A DNA stretch of 64,000 bases from Trichomonas vaginalis G3 (taxonomy: Eukaryota; Parabasalia; Trichomonadida; Trichomonadidae). The notes under the pieces were generated by a model. The model was not told the DNA's origin and ran no database searches. It saw only the letters and a list, made by a program, of their open reading frames with translations. Position numbers and translations under genes: made by a program. This document shows positions 1 to 11,791 of the stretch, in pieces (position 1 is the stretch's first letter; every line of letters begins with the position of its first letter). Location: positions 14,628,205 through 14,692,204 of the forward strand of contig NC_067206.1 in NCBI RefSeq assembly GCF_026262505.1, written 5' to 3'.

Positions 1-1780
1 TCTTAAAATTAAACTTCAAAACTTCTTGCAATCTTATTCTTAATCAATTGGAAATTTTTAAAACAATTTTTTAAAATAATTTTGCGTAAATTTTATTCTC
101 ATGTTGTTTTAATCGAAAATTGATACATTTTCAAAAAAATAATATTGACTTATGAAATTCATTTTTAAGGTGAAATAGTATTGTTTTTATTAAAGTATAT
201 GAATAATATATAAAAAATTAATGAATAATATAAGCAGATTTTTAGTTTACAAAACAAATATGAGCAATGCAATTTCAAACTTTTGCTGGCAATTTCGATA
301 TTGCTCAAGTTTGTAGTATTTGTGATACCTATAACATCGGCTTAATCAAAATTCGATTTTTCTTATGAGTTATTGAGAAAATTTGATTGCAATGAGAAGG
401 ATTTCGACGTTTTTGATAAACTAAAAGCTGAGCTTTAGGGGTTCAGTTCATTTATGGCTGTAGTTTGATGCGTAGATCTCTTTTTTATTGTAAATTCTTT
501 CAGCATGGAGATCGAGAATGAATCTTTTGAGAACTTTATGAGTTTTTACACCCGTAAAGAGGTCCTTCGAGGAAAGATAGTCCAGACTACATGAAGATGT
601 GGGTTAACCAAAAAAATCCGATGGTTTCCCCATATTCATGTAGATCTTCGAAAAAATGAGCACCAAAAAAGCCAAAAAATAGGCTTTTTATTGGATTTGT
701 ACACTAGATCAATAATCTATTTAGGATCTGACACTCTTTTTAGCCAGAGATATGAGGTCCTTTCTAGGAAAACGATCTATTCATCCATAAAAAATGAATT
801 ATCATTTTCCCCAGAAATTACATGGGGAGTGGTAAAAGTAAGGAAAATCTGGGTAATATAAAATCACATTATTTAATTAAAAAATAATTAGGAAAATAGA
901 AAATTAAACATCATTACAAGTTTTCAATTCTTGTTTGATTCATAAAATGCTAAATACATATATTTTTGGTAGTTAACTTTTGGATTTCAGCAAGCTGAAT
1001 TTGTTGACCAGAAACGAAAAGCTGCCGGACATCCATATAATTTTCCAATAGTTTGTTAGATGCATCTTTGAAAAAGTCAAATCTGTACATTTCATGAATT
1101 TTTTGGTCAAGAGTTGTTTTGATAATAATTCATTACCGCAACTACATGTACACAGGAAAATCTAGAGTTTTGCTAAGTGGCATATTTTTTGCCGAGTACC
1201 AGTCGATGGCTCACGACAAAAAAAATCATGCTTCGGAGTGATGGACAATTTACGAAAAAGTAATACTCTAAAAAGTGCCAGTTTCATGAGGGGGTGTCAC
1301 CCAACTATGGGCTTGAATTTTTCGATTGGTTATATTTTTAAATTTTTTTTCTAAAAAATTCATAATCATATTTAAACCTCAATACTTTAGTATAAATTTA
1401 AATTTTTAATCGATAAAATAAAAATAGTAAATTATTGTCAAATTTTCTTATAAATTAAATTTATTTTTGATTTGATGATTAAAATTGTCAAAATTATGAA
1501 GAATATAATCTACTTCATTATTCAAAAAAGTATTAAAGGATTCATATTTGATTAATTATTTCTTCTGATTAACCAGCAATATTTAATTCCTGGTATGCTT
1601 TCATTTTAAAATCAGACATCAAAACTCAAAAGCAATAGTATGCAAACATAGTTCTCATCAAGCCAGACGCGTCTTACACTCATATCTTCCGCAAACTACT
1701 CAAGGATCAAATTCAGATTGTTAACCCTTTACCAAACACCCAAAAATCCTAAGCAATAGTATACAAATGCAACAGAAATA
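1..1780. other. A+T-rich stretch without a recognisable gene
   Basis: No open frame of useful length with recognisable motifs was seen on either strand. The stretch is A+T-rich and probably decayed repeat sequence. Nothing in it resembles the hairpin arrays or transposon termini found further right. Confidence 0.5.
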
Positions 1781-1800
1781 TTGAATAAATTGACTTCATT

Positions 1801-2105
1801 GGATCATATGGCAAAATACAGGGAACGCAGCTTCGTTGGTATATCTATTGATGCTGGCAAGCATGGAAGAGTCAATTACCTCGAAGTATATATTATGCAC
1901 GCGCTCACCAATATGAAGCTTCTCCTTTCTTCGTTCATTTAAAAACTTCTGAGGCACCACGACAGACTATGAGGAAGTCATAAGGATTTGTCTTCATGAC
2001 TGCATGAAAAATCATATAACAACAGTAGACATAGTTGCCGATAATCTCAGAGTTCAATGGTCTGCCATAGTCAATTCAGAACTATGGCATATTATAAGCT
2101 CATAA
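1801..2105 (+). pseudogene. Remnant of an RNase H-like transposase (tentative)
   Basis: Conceptual translation gives two short blocks in different frames. One begins GISIDAGKHGRVNYLEV; the other contains VDIVADNLRVQWSAI. The spacing of SIDAG and VADN resembles the first two acidic blocks of RNase H-fold transposases, with a hydrophobic strand before each Asp. There is at least one frameshift between the blocks and no start codon context, so the piece is dead. I could not assign a superfamily. It may equally be a fragment of an unclassified multicopy protein family of this genome. Confidence 0.3.
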
Positions 2106-2835
2106 CACATCACTATCACGGGATATAATAAAAATTGAATGCTTTTGGTGTGCTCCACGTAAGAAATTTTTTGATGGTTAATATTGAGCCTATATGAGTA
2201 TACCACATAATATTACTAATAGTTATATATTTATCTATTATGCAAAGTTAAGAATAGAGTTGATAACCATAGAATTTATAGCATCAATGTTTGCTCGGAA
2301 AAACTTCACTTTTTTCACCTTTGATGTTCTAATACCTCAATGAATACTCAATAACACTCATTCTAATACACATAACATGCATCTATATAATATAACAAAT
2401 AACACACATATACATTTATCAAAATTAACGAAAAATCTCTCTATACTTAACTCATTCATATACATTTCATATCAATTACACTAATAAATTTAATATCATT
2501 ACGCAAATATTCTCAAACACACAAATTTTTAGCACATCATTAATCATTTCTCAAATATCTCAATATACAATATATCTACATGCTATCAAGGTATGGATAT
2601 CATATGTCTATATCAATATAATGCTTCTTAACCGATTTAACACATTTGGACACATTTTTTTGATGTGACCAAAAATTTAATGCACTACTATAATACATAT
2701 TGATACAATATGTTACTGTTATATATTCCTATATAAAGAGTTATTTCATTGTAGAAAATAATATTGAAATGAGATTGGGACAAAGTTGCAATTCGGCACT
2801 TTTTGTAAAAAAATGGGGTCATACTCATAATGAAT
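2106..2835. other. A+T-rich stretch, nothing recognised
   Basis: Low-complexity A+T-rich DNA with many ACACATA-type runs around 2380-2620. No gene, terminal repeat or hairpin was seen. Confidence 0.45.
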
Positions 2836-2838
2836 AGA

Positions 2839-3115
2839 GACTTATAGCCAAGTCTTGATATCATGCAGGGAGAATATACATTGATAAGCAATTATATTTT
2901 ATAGTAGCAGTATTCAGAAATTCTTACAATTTACAATACAATTTTCAAAAATGGATAAAGACTTATAGCCAAGTCTTGATATCATGCAGGGAGAATATAC
3001 ATAGATAAGCAATTATATTTTATAGTAGCAGTATTCAGAAATTCTTACAATTTACAATACAATTTTCAAAAATGGATAAAGACTTATAGCCAAGTCTTGA
3101 TATCATGCAGGGAGA
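2839..3115. repeat. 121-bp tandem repeat, about 2.3 copies
   Basis: Units begin with GACTTATAGCCAAG at 2839, 2960 and 3081, giving an exact period of 121 bp. The first two units are almost identical, with only scattered single-base differences; the third ends after about 35 bp. Such fidelity implies recent duplication. The repeat carries no ORF. Its period matches that of tandem repeats in unrelated elements of this window (F1, F2 and roughly C). Confidence 0.85.
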
Positions 3116-3684
3116 CAAATTCGGTGAATACTGTTTCCCGAGAACACAAGAAGTGTTAGCCATTTGGATAGCACTCTTCCATAAACTTCATTACGCAAAT
3201 AGAATCTCATTGTTGAGAAAACTTCATATCTGAAGAAATGAAAGTTCACAGCGTTTCCATATTCATTTGCAAAGATTGTTGGGAGGTTTGCAAATGAATT
3301 AAGGTACTTATTTGATGTAATGCATGAAAATTCGGTTCAATTCATTTTTGACACTTTACATATCGGATGTATTATCTAAGAATTATTGTTCCGTACCGAA
3401 ATACATCACTAGAAAAGTGACAAAAAAGTAACACTTACTCTTATTTTGCGCGGCAATTTTTCTAAGTTATTTTGTTAAGCTAAATGTGTTATATATCAAA
3501 TCAGCTTTATAAATATTATAGAAAAGTTTATTTTTATTTTTATTTTTATTTTTAATTATTATTATTTTTTAAATTAAAAGAAAACATTAGAATTATATGG
3601 ATATATTTAAATTAATTATAAAAATAAAATTGAATATATTGAAGTTTGAGTTTATAGGTATACAAATTTTAGCGGCATTTTGGC

Positions 3685-4207
3685 GGGAACAGGACAAATT
3701 TGCCACACGGCACTTTAAAAAAAATAATGGAGCGGAGCGATACTCTGCTGCAGGAGCCCCAAGGCTCCCAATCATTACGAAAGGGAGCCTCAGGGCTCCT
3801 GAGAAACCTCTTTGAGAAGGTTTTCTTAAAGAAAACCTTCTCAAAGATGATTGTCAGCATTCACTCAAAATCTACCAAGAGTTTCAAAGTTTCAAATCTA
3901 TCTGAAATGAAGCTTTGAATCTCTTGTATATCTAATTGTAGAGGTACCTTTTCAAAATGTCTTCTATTGATTAAATTTAATCAGTAAAAGTCATTTTGAA
4001 AAGGTACATCTCTATAATTGCTAGTGAGCATTCACTCTTGGAACCTTGGAGCTCTTGTGTAGTGCATGAAAACTCCAAGATTCTAGCATAAAACATATAT
4101 CATAGACATAATTTCTTCAAATATAATTTAAGGTTATTTTTAAAAAATGAGAAAGCGTAATTTAAGGTTATTGAAAAAGTGACACTTGGCAAATTTGTCC
4201 CGCACTC
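3685..4207. mobile_element. F-like small MULE-type element (F3)
   Basis: The ends form an inverted repeat: left ..GGACAAATTTGCC..CGGCACTTT, right AAAGTGACACTTGGCAAATTTGTCC..CACTC. This is the same layout as F1 and F2. The interior carries hairpins, for example 3745-3808 with arms around GGAGCC/GGCTCC, a GAAGGTTTTC..GAAAACCTTC pair near 3816-3845, and a long one at 3942-4012 with arms GGTACCTTTTCAAAATG / CATTTTGAAAAGGTAC. It has no coding capacity and no clear target duplication, so the assignment rests on the termini. Confidence 0.5.
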
Positions 4208-4298
4208 CAAAAAAGTTTTTAAAATATGATGTATGAATAAGAGTATGATTGGTATAGATTTGGGTTGTATAAATGTGATTGAACAATTGTTAATGGAA

Positions 4299-4415
4299 AG
4301 TTCAAAAACTTGGGTGCAATCAGAACTGATTGCACCCAAGTTTTTGAACTTTGTATAAGGAATTGTTGGCTATGATGTACTGATCATGAATCAGTACATC
4401 ATAGCCAACAATTCC
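4299..4415. repeat. Two perfect hairpins (modules M2 and M1) in A'
   Basis: M2 has arms AGTTCAAAAACTTGGGTGCA with a tiny loop, and M1 has arms GAATTGTTGGCTATGATGTA around a short centre. Arms are about 24 bp and perfectly complementary. The same two modules recur in element A and in MULE G. Confidence 0.9.
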
Positions 4416-4710
4416 TTCCCAAACAACCCGAAATTTGTCTGATTCCACACTAATTTTATTAATTTATCTAAACTTTTATCCTCGTCTACAATTTAATCAT
4501 CAATAATTATCTCTTGTTCTATTTCACTATTATATATATATATATTTATATGATTTGATTTAAAAAAAATAAATAAATAAATTAATAAATCATTTACTCA
4601 AATATATCAAAAGTTTTATTTTTATATATAAAGATAACTACTTTAAAAAAAATACCCTATATATTTTTGCCATGTAAACTATTTTTGTCATGTAAACTTG
4701 TCACTTTTTG

Positions 4711-5767
4711 TCAGAAGTGAAGTAAAGGTTGGAGAATATGACTTGTATGTACAGGAAATACAAGTAAATCAATATTAAACTGACGAAGAAAATCGTTTGC
4801 ATAAAATGACAGACGTGACGGATGTCCGTCAACCAAGAGAAGGAATGGCTGAGCTGCATCTTGCGGTAACATATCAGCCCTACGCTTCTGCACTTCAGCA
4901 ATGAAGTAAATACAGTACACTGTAAATAGAAAACGATTCATCCAACCGGATGAAGACATCGTGTAGAAAGCATCATATGCCTCGAGTTGGGGATCGATTT
5001 TCTTCTTTTTGGGCAAGATGAACATTGGTGGCATTGTACTTCCATCCCCGAAAATCGTTACGACTCCAGTTATGTGGGGAAACTGGGAATGTTCTGGACG
5101 TACAGGACGATTGGCATTGGAGGAAAGCACACGAAATTTCCGCTTCGAAGAAACCGTTGATTCGTCCATGTTCGCGATATGTTTTGGGTAGCATCACAAG
5201 AAGTTCGCCGTAAAGCATCAATGCTTTGCGCGCTGCAGATCCTTATGCCGAGCCTTTTGGCCATATGGTTCAGCCAACCTTTGCTCGGTTCCTGAACATA
5301 ATCTTTCAGGCGCAAAGCAAGATTTGGGCAATTTGCAAATCAAAATTTCGTGATGCAAACTTGAGGCGGTATTCATTCAACTCGTATACGACTGCACGAG
5401 CCATTGCAGTCGTTATACAGTTGAGCTCGTTTGCCATCTCATTGACGAGGTTCTTGAATTTAATCTCGTCTGGGGCTGAGAGTAAGGTCACTCCACCCCC
5501 TTTCATACCACGTTGCCATTTCAAACAGGTAGCAGTTCTGAGGAGGGCGCGCGTCACCGTGTTTGAGTTGATTGAATAAAAACTTTTTTTGCTTGTATGT
5601 TTGTCCGCTAACTCTTTTTCCAGAATATCGAGCTTATCTCTTGTAAGGATGTTCTGCCTTACATAGTGATCTAATTCTAGATATTCTGGTAGTTGCTTGA
5701 ATGCAGCTAGCTGAGGATTCATCAACTTTTTTAAACGGAACCCACTCAAAAAGCAGAGGACCACCAA
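4711..5767 (-). pseudogene. Broken pogo/Tc1-type (DDE_1) transposase
   Basis: Reading leftward from 5767, a helix-rich N-terminal DNA-binding region comes first. The catalytic region then begins with MDEST (first acidic motif) near 5169, followed by GVVTIFGDGSTMPPMFIL and, near 4800, LLVDGHPSRL (second acidic motif) with PVHTSHILQPL. That order is characteristic of pogo/Tigger-like DDE_1 transposases, nuclear enzymes that cut and paste at TA sites. The open frame is interrupted between about 5170 and 5310, where three frames overlap. The 3' end, including the third catalytic acid, is cut off at element A'. The gene is dead. Confidence 0.75.
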
Positions 5768-5799
5768 TTTTCCATCAATTTTTCACGAAAAAAAAATCG

Positions 5800-6290
5800 T
5801 CGGGTAGTGAAAATGCGAGAGACCAGAGTTCTCAAATTTTGAGTGTGATTCAAGAATTGAGAGTATTTGATAGAGCACGTTTTGATAATTTATAGAATTT
5901 TTATTTTTGGTACCAAATTTTTGAATTCGGTACCTATCGTTTCAACCCACGGTATTTATTTTTTGAGATTCTATGATAAAAAAGGTGACATTTTCCCGAG
6001 AGAATTTTGATCGAACGAATTTTGTGTGTGAGTGTGGTGAGATTGAGATCAGAGCTGAATATCTTCTAAGTGTATTTTTTGTTCAATTTTGTTTGAAAAT
6101 TTAAAACTAAATACAAATCATGATAACAAATATATATCCATGCTAAATGCCTGAAGATCTGGTGAAAATATTGAGATATGCCTCACTTCCACCATTTCGT
6201 CTTACCACATTCTTCCTTTTGCTTTCTGGCTTGAAGCAATCCATAATTAGGAAATTGACAGAAAATCACGAATTAATCTCCTCACTTACA
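5800..6290. other. Intergenic; carries an I-type terminus near 6187-6210
   Basis: No gene was seen. At 6187-6207 the string CACTTCCACCATTTCGTCTTA matches the right terminus of element I (26930-26945), so a decayed end of that family lies here. A GGTGACA motif preceded by A residues occurs at 5980-5990. Confidence 0.45.
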
Positions 6291-6292
6291 CA

Positions 6293-6691
6293 TTGTACAT
6301 GACTTTCTATTTGTTGAGAGCATATGATAGGTGTAATATCAATTCTCAAGTCTTTTCTATGGGAAAAGGAAAAGAGAAACACACATGGACTTTTTTCACA
6401 GATAAAGAGCACATGAAGGCTAAGTTATGCTATCTTGTGATCTTTGTCAATGAGACCTCTGAATATGAAAACTTTAACTTCTCTCATCTCATAACTCTCA
6501 CTGAAGAACATTTCAACGGAGAAATTCGCAACTTATGTCATCACAAATATGACTTTGATTCCACGAGGCATATCATTTCAAAGCTCAATCTCATGATGAT
6601 TATTCGTCATGAAAGTGGCAATAATCCGGAAAGAATGATTCTTCTAGAATTACTTTTGATCCAGAAAAGCATACATAGGCAATTGCTCTAA
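6293..6691 (+). CDS. Unrecognised ORF, 132 aa
   Basis: An uninterrupted frame of 132 codons starts MYMTFYLLRAYDRCN. It is His- and Glu-rich in the middle, with no signal peptide, membrane segment or motif I recognise. It lies in a decayed transposon-rich area and lacks a convincing upstream signal. It may be the remains of a transposase or a chance frame. The sister ORF at 7032 on the same strand has a similarly weak case. Confidence 0.25.
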   Translation: MYMTFYLLRAYDRCNINSQVFSMGKGKEKHTWTFFTDKEHMKAKLCYLVIFVNETSEYENFNFSHLITLTEEHFNGEIRNLCHHKYDFDSTRHIISKLNLMMIIRHESGNNPERMILLELLLIQKSIHRQLL

Positions 6692-7031
6692 TGTAGCATG
6701 CTGTCTTAGATCTGTAATGGATCAAAAAGTTTTTATCTCTTTGTAAATCTCTTGCTGTTAATGTTAAAAAGTGACAACGAACAACAGAGAAAATGCTTGG
6801 TTCCTCCCATAAAAAATTACAATTCATGGATAAGGATGGTTACATTTTAATGGTTCAAATATACTTATATATATGGATAATTGTATGCGACATTATTTTT
6901 TTAAAAGGCAAATTCAAAGCATTTTCAATTAGCTTCCGGATAACTTCATGATATGATTCTAAAAACCTGCAACGAAGTTAAAGAAGAGCTTAAGGAACAA
7001 TAAATACATGCAGCACATGATGATGAGATAA

Positions 7032-7226
7032 GTGATTCATTGCCAATTTTTGATGTTACAACTATTAAACATAACCAATACATATGGTTTCAGAGGTAAA
7101 CCTTCAAAGTACTTACCATTAACACAGCTTTTCATCATATTATGCTACTTCTGTACATACCAAAGTCAAGAACAACTTTGCCAATTCCTTCAAGTAAGAC
7201 AATCTGTCCTTTATAAGATAATTTGA
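7032..7226 (+). pseudogene. Possible helix-turn-helix remnant of a transposase
   Basis: The 64-residue frame contains PLTQLFIILCYFCTYQSQEQL followed by a predicted second helix ending in VRQSVLYKII. This resembles the N-terminal HTH of Harbinger/IS4-like DDE proteins. Nothing downstream supports a catalytic domain. Treat it as a decayed fragment. Confidence 0.25.
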
Positions 7227-7973
7227 AAATCTAGAAATTCCTTCAGATTAGACAGATTAATTCCAAAATCGTTTCCTAGATGTGAAATCGAGTTCTCAAA
7301 TTTCCTAATTTCTGCAGGTGAGAGCTTACAAAAAGCCTCCACTTTTTAAGAGCGGTGTAAGTTTTAGTCAACCATCAGTTGGAGGCGAGGGTTTGGTTAC
7401 ATTACTAAATTATCTGATCTAGTTGCATTCAATGAACAATTAAGATCTATTTGATCTAGAGTGTAAAGATGAAGGTAATGAATGCAACCAATTGAAAAAG
7501 TGCTATGCGAATTCAAAAAAATAAATAAATAAAAAATTAAACACCAACATTTTCATTAGTTCCAATGAATTATGTAGGCCTCGCAATCTTGCAACCACTT
7601 GCCTCTTAAATGTTATTATTCAACTTTTCACTCAAACTCCAGAGATTGTTAACTTCATACTTCCGATAGTTATAAACAGAAATTGGTCAAAAGTGACACC
7701 TCTCAATTTTTTGACATTTGTAAACTTCATTTTGAGGGAAAATGAGAATTAAATGATCAGCATATATTTCTATTAATAAATTAAAAATTTTTTGGGAAAA
7801 AATAGGTTTTGAAAACACTTTTAAAGATCATATAAACCAACATTTGTAATGCATGAAAATTCGGTTCACTTCATTTTTGACACTTTACATATCGGATGTA
7901 TTATCTAAGAATTATATTATAAAATAATAATTTTGTGTTTTATAAGTTTATTTGTATAAATTGATTCAAAAAA

Positions 7974-8318
7974 ATGGAAAGACAAGAAGTGGATCTATGC
8001 GAATTTACAGGAAAGGACTTCAAAAACGTTCTTCAAGTAAATGGCATTCAACACCATCGGACAGAACCTTACACACCACAGTTGAATGGTAAAATAGAAC
8101 GTTTTTGGCAAACAATCTTTTCGGCTCGCCCAGATTTTATCGAAATAAGAGAATTTTTACCTCACGCAATAGAAGAATACAACACAGTATGGGTTCATAC
8201 AGCTCTTAAAGATCTTTTCGGTGGAAAACCTACTCCAAAATCAATTTGGGACCAGGGTCCTAAATGGACAAAGGACTTAAACCCAAATCCTGAGTTCGAA
8301 ATACAGCCTCGTAACTAA
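7974..8318 (+). CDS. C-terminal fragment of rve-type integrase (element A)
   Basis: 114 codons are open from ATG. The peptide contains HRTEPYTPQLNGKIERFW, the block with the third catalytic acid (E of NGKIE) of DDE integrases, then a C-terminal PKSIWDQGPKWTKDLN motif. That last motif also occurs in the element C protein (FEAWERGPKWTKDLC). The first two catalytic acids are absent because the 5' two thirds of the gene are deleted; this ATG is probably not the ancestral start. It cannot act as a transposase, though it could be mobilised by a relative of B or C. Confidence 0.8.
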   Translation: MERQEVDLCEFTGKDFKNVLQVNGIQHHRTEPYTPQLNGKIERFWQTIFSARPDFIEIREFLPHAIEEYNTVWVHTALKDLFGGKPTPKSIWDQGPKWTKDLNPNPEFEIQPRN

Positions 8319-8801
8319 AAATAAAGTAAAAATACGAATAAACATTTTATTATAATTTAAATAATTTTTTTATTCATAAAGTAATACGATATATAGCTAA
8401 GCTATGTAAGGATATTCTGATGCTGAGAGTTTAAGAACTTTAAATTACGTATAGAAAAAAAATTCATTTAATATTTTGTAACATTTTTTAAATTGATAGA
8501 TAGTTAGATTTTGTAGGGGAAGGTAAGATTCTTTGTGGTAATAATGGTCGTTGAAATTAAAATGAATGTAAGATTTGTGGAGAAATTGTATAAATTTGCA
8601 TAGTGTTAGATTCAGAATAGGAGCATATGAGCCAGTGATTGTGTCTAATGTTTTTAAGGTGCTAATTGGAAGTAGAAAAGAAAAAAAATTGTTGCAATAA
8701 CATCATATTGCAAAAAAGTTTTTAAAATATGATGTATGAATAAGAGTATGATTGGTATAGATTTGGGTTGTATAAATGTGATTGAACAATTGTTAATGGA
8801 A

Positions 8802-9168
8802 AGTTCAAAAACTTGGGTGCAATCAGTTCTGATTGCACCCAAGTTTTTGAACTTTGTATAAGGAATTGTTGGCTATGATGTACTGATCATGAATCAGTAC
8901 ATCATAGCCAACAATTCCTTCGCAAACAGCGGGAAACTTTGTCTGAATAGTTTAACATTCAGACAAAGTTTCCCGCTGTCAGAGAGGGAATGGAAGGGTA
9001 AGAGGTATATATTCATAATGTATACCTCTTACTCTTCCATTCCCTCAAGAAAGTTCAAAAACTTGGGTGCAATCAGAACTGATTGCACCCAAGTTTTTGA
9101 ACTTTGTATAAGGAATTGTTGGCTATGATGTACTGATCATGAATCAGTACATCATAGCCAACAATTCC
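8802..9168. repeat. Array of six perfect hairpins in element A (M2-M1-M3-M4-M2-M1)
   Basis: Consecutive palindromes are M2 (AGTTCAAAAACTTGGGTGCA), M1 (GGAATTGTTGGCTATGATGT), M3 (CAGCGGGAAACTTTGTCTGA), M4 (GAGGGAATGGAAGGGTAAGA), then M2 and M1 again. Arms are 22-28 bp and loops 0-10 nt, with 2-10 nt between hairpins. The terminal M2-M1 pair is duplicated, so modules are gained by local copying. The order M3-M4-M2-M1 appears in reverse in MULE G. Confidence 0.9.
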
Positions 9169-10073
9169 TTCCCAAACAACCCGAAATTTGTCTGATTCCA
9201 CACTAATTTTATTAATTTATCTAAACTTTTATCCTCGTCTACAATTTAATCATCAATAATTATCTCTTGTTCTATTTCACTATTATATATATATATATTT
9301 ATATGATTTGATTTAAAAAAAATAAATAAATAAATTAATAAATCATTTACTCAAATATATCAAAAGTTTTATTTTTATATATAAAGATAACTACTTTTAA
9401 AAAAAAATACCCTATATATTTTTGCCATGTAAACTTGTCACTTTTGTCAGAAGTGAAGTGAACCGAATTTTCATGCACAACAATATAAACCAACATTAAA
9501 ACAAAGGAACCAATCAGGACCTATTAAAAATTAAATTGAATGCTCAAAAAAATTTCAAAATTCGATGATTCGCGACACAAAAATATAAGTATGTGATTTC
9601 CTTTAAAACACCCAAATATATCTTATTAGAATTTCAACTTTAAATTGAGATTATAAATAATTTTGTAAAATAATAAAACTGGATATTAATCCTTAAAATG
9701 AATGATATATGAATATGCTCATTATCCTCATATCAATCATACAATCATCATTTGAGTTTAGAGTTTAAATAGCTAATTTTTGATACAAAATATGATATAA
9801 ATCAAAAATTAGCCATCAAGATTAATACTTTTATCAAGCATATATTATAATTGTATGATTAAGATATTTTGGGGCTACAAAATTGAGGTTTGATTAATAT
9901 CAAATTTGTTGTTCATAGAAATTCGGTTGACTTCACTTTTGACAAAAAGTAACAGGTTTACATGTCAAAAAAGATTTACATGGCAAATTTTGGATTAGGG
10001 TTTGTTGTAAAATTATAGTATTATGGGATAATAGAATTTGATTCGAAACAAATAGATATGTAAAAAAATACTT

Positions 10074-10195
10074 ATGGCGTCGAGAAATTTTGGTGAATTG
10101 TCGTCGCATTTCACCAAAATTTTCTCAACGCCATAGGAAGAATTGGAGGGTGTGAGAAACTATTTCATGGAATAGTACTCACACCCTCCAATTCC
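10074..10195. repeat. Two hairpins (modules M6, M5) in element B
   Basis: M6 has arms around ATGGCGTCGAGAAATTTTGG and M5 around GAATTGGAGGGTGTGAG. Both modules, slightly diverged and in reverse order, occur in element C at 19751-19870. The centres between arms are about 8-12 nt. Confidence 0.88.
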
Positions 10196-10627
10196 CAGCC
10201 AAAATGGCTAAAAATTCATTTAAATTATATATCTCTCTCAATCAAATTCCTAACTTCTTTCTTTATTTTGTAGGCTTTATGATACTTATATAAACCAAGG
10301 CCCTCCCATTCTTTAATTCTTTTTATCTAACGAGATATTTGACCTGAAATGTTAAGTTATTCAGACTAACTTTATGAGTTTCTGAGTTGAAACGTATGCT
10401 TGGAAGGTATTGACCCTTGGCCCGTATCTCTTACTCAACAAACTTTCGTCTAAAGCTCAATTTTTTTAATTGCTGCAATTGTCCCATATTCACAAGTATT
10501 TGAGATTTTTTCATATTCAAACATGAAACAGTAACATATACTGAATTATACATATTGTGTATTTTAAAAAAAAACGAGAAAAAAATTATAAATTATATAA
10601 AAAACTTTTTATTCCAAAATTTGTATA

Positions 10628-11550
10628 TTATCTGGGTTCTACCTCGAAGCCAGGTTCTGGATCCATGGTTTCATTCCATTTGTGCTCTGAGTCCCAAACA
10701 GATTTCGGTCTTGGTGACCCTCCGTATAGTTTTTTCAAGGATGTGTGTACCCATTCTTCGTTGTATTATTTGATTGCTGCCGGAATGTGTTCTCTAATTG
10801 AAATAAATTTGTTGCGCGCTGAGAAAATTGTTTGCCAGAAACGCTCCACTTTGCCATTGAGTTGTGGATTGTACGGCTCTGTTCTGTGGTGTTTTATACC
10901 ATTTCTTTTGAGTACATCTTGGAAAAGTCTGCCGACAAATTCTGTTCCATTATCAGATAAAACTTCGTATGGAACGATAGGAATGTAATCGATTGCGTTT
11001 TGTAAAGCTCTCGATGTACTCTCCATTGTTTTGTTCTCTAATATTTCGAAATATATGCAATATCGTGAACGGTCATCAATGAACGCGATTAAATAAAATT
11101 TATGAACTCTATCGTTAATAGTTTCTTTAAAACTCTTCAAATCTGTGTGCCACTGCTGATTAACGAATTTTGCGACATATTGATTAGGATGTTTGTCTTC
11201 TTTTTCTTTTTCGCGACGGAATTTAAATAGTCCTTCCCTTTCATATATTTTTCGTAAATCGTTATAACTTACATCTTCATTGTGGATGTAACTTTCGAAA
11301 AGTTTTTTGTATCCGAGATTAAATTTTGCTTTTTCGGTATGTATGATAGGGACTATGTCTTCCCTGTATGGTTTTTCTTGACCGCCTCTTTTTTAAGTTG
11401 CAATCCAAGATTATTCCATTCTTGAATTAATTTTCTACGGCCAATATGGAGGTCCTTGGCAACTTCATCTGCTGTCTTTTTCGATATAATATAATCCATA
11501 TACGCGATCATATATGGATTTTGTTCTTGTTCATGGTTTTGATCAGCCAT
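10628..11550 (-). pseudogene. IS481/IS3-like integrase of element B (frame-broken)
   Basis: The likely start is the ATG at 11550 (MADQNHEQEQNP..). It leads into a helix-turn-helix region (ADEVAKDLHIGRRKLIQEW), a linker ending QQWHTDLK (first catalytic D), FIDDRSRYCIYF, LSDNGTEF (second D) and PQLNGKVERFW (E). The protein would be about 300 aa, close to the 323 aa of element C. At least two frame changes are present, near 11360 and near 10770, so the copy is inactive. The homologous protein in C shows what the intact form looks like. Confidence 0.8.
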
Positions 11551-11791
11551 TTTTTCACTTTTTGTGAAGTTATTGATTATTGATTTAAAAAACAATGAAA
11601 TATCATTTAATATTTTAAAATAAAAATATAATTGTATGGATTAAGTAATTGAAAATTTTATTCACAACAAAAAAATGATAAATTTAATTTATGTTATATA
11701 AATAATATGATTATAATATATTTTAAAAAATTGTAAAGTGTCAAAAATGAGTTCAACCGATTTATTGTGCATTACAGATTAATATCAAATT

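Larger units (their letters stand above)
3316..4723. mobile_element. Element A' : truncated copy of integrase-type transposon A with nested insertions
   Basis: The left end matches the first ~75 bp of element A (TGTAATGCATGAAAATTCGG at 3316). From about 4208 to 4723 the sequence matches the right part of A, including the hairpin pair at 4299-4415. The outermost ~24 bp of the right terminus are missing. Between the matches lie a terminus resembling element D (3388-3480, with TACCGAAAT and AAAAGTGACA) and an F-like element (about 3685-4207). No integrase ORF remains. The right end abuts the truncated pogo-like transposase gene, whose 3' end it replaces. Confidence 0.65.
7845..9482 (+). mobile_element. 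Element A: integrase-type DNA transposon, internally deleted
   Basis: Termini are TGTAATGCATGAAAATTCGG.. on the left and, read inward from the right, TGTTGTGCATGAAAATTCGG, giving a ~30-bp imperfect inverted repeat with TG..CA-like tips. The flanks carry an exact 15-bp direct repeat, ATATAAACCAACATT, at 7830-7844 and 9483-9497. The element is 1638 bp and keeps only the C-terminal third of an IS481/IS3-like integrase (7974-8318), followed by an array of six hairpins. It is therefore non-autonomous. Its exact duplication suggests a fairly recent insertion. Confidence 0.85.
9907..11776 (-). mobile_element. Element B: integrase-type DNA transposon with broken transposase
   Basis: The left terminus is TGTTGTTCATAGAAATTCGG; the right terminus read inward is TGTAATGCACAATAAATCGG. 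An exact 15-bp direct repeat, GATTAATATCAAATT, flanks it at 9892-9906 and 11777-11791. The 1870-bp element carries an integrase gene on the minus strand and two hairpins near its left end. The termini are diverged versions of those of A and C, so the three form one superfamily. Confidence 0.85.
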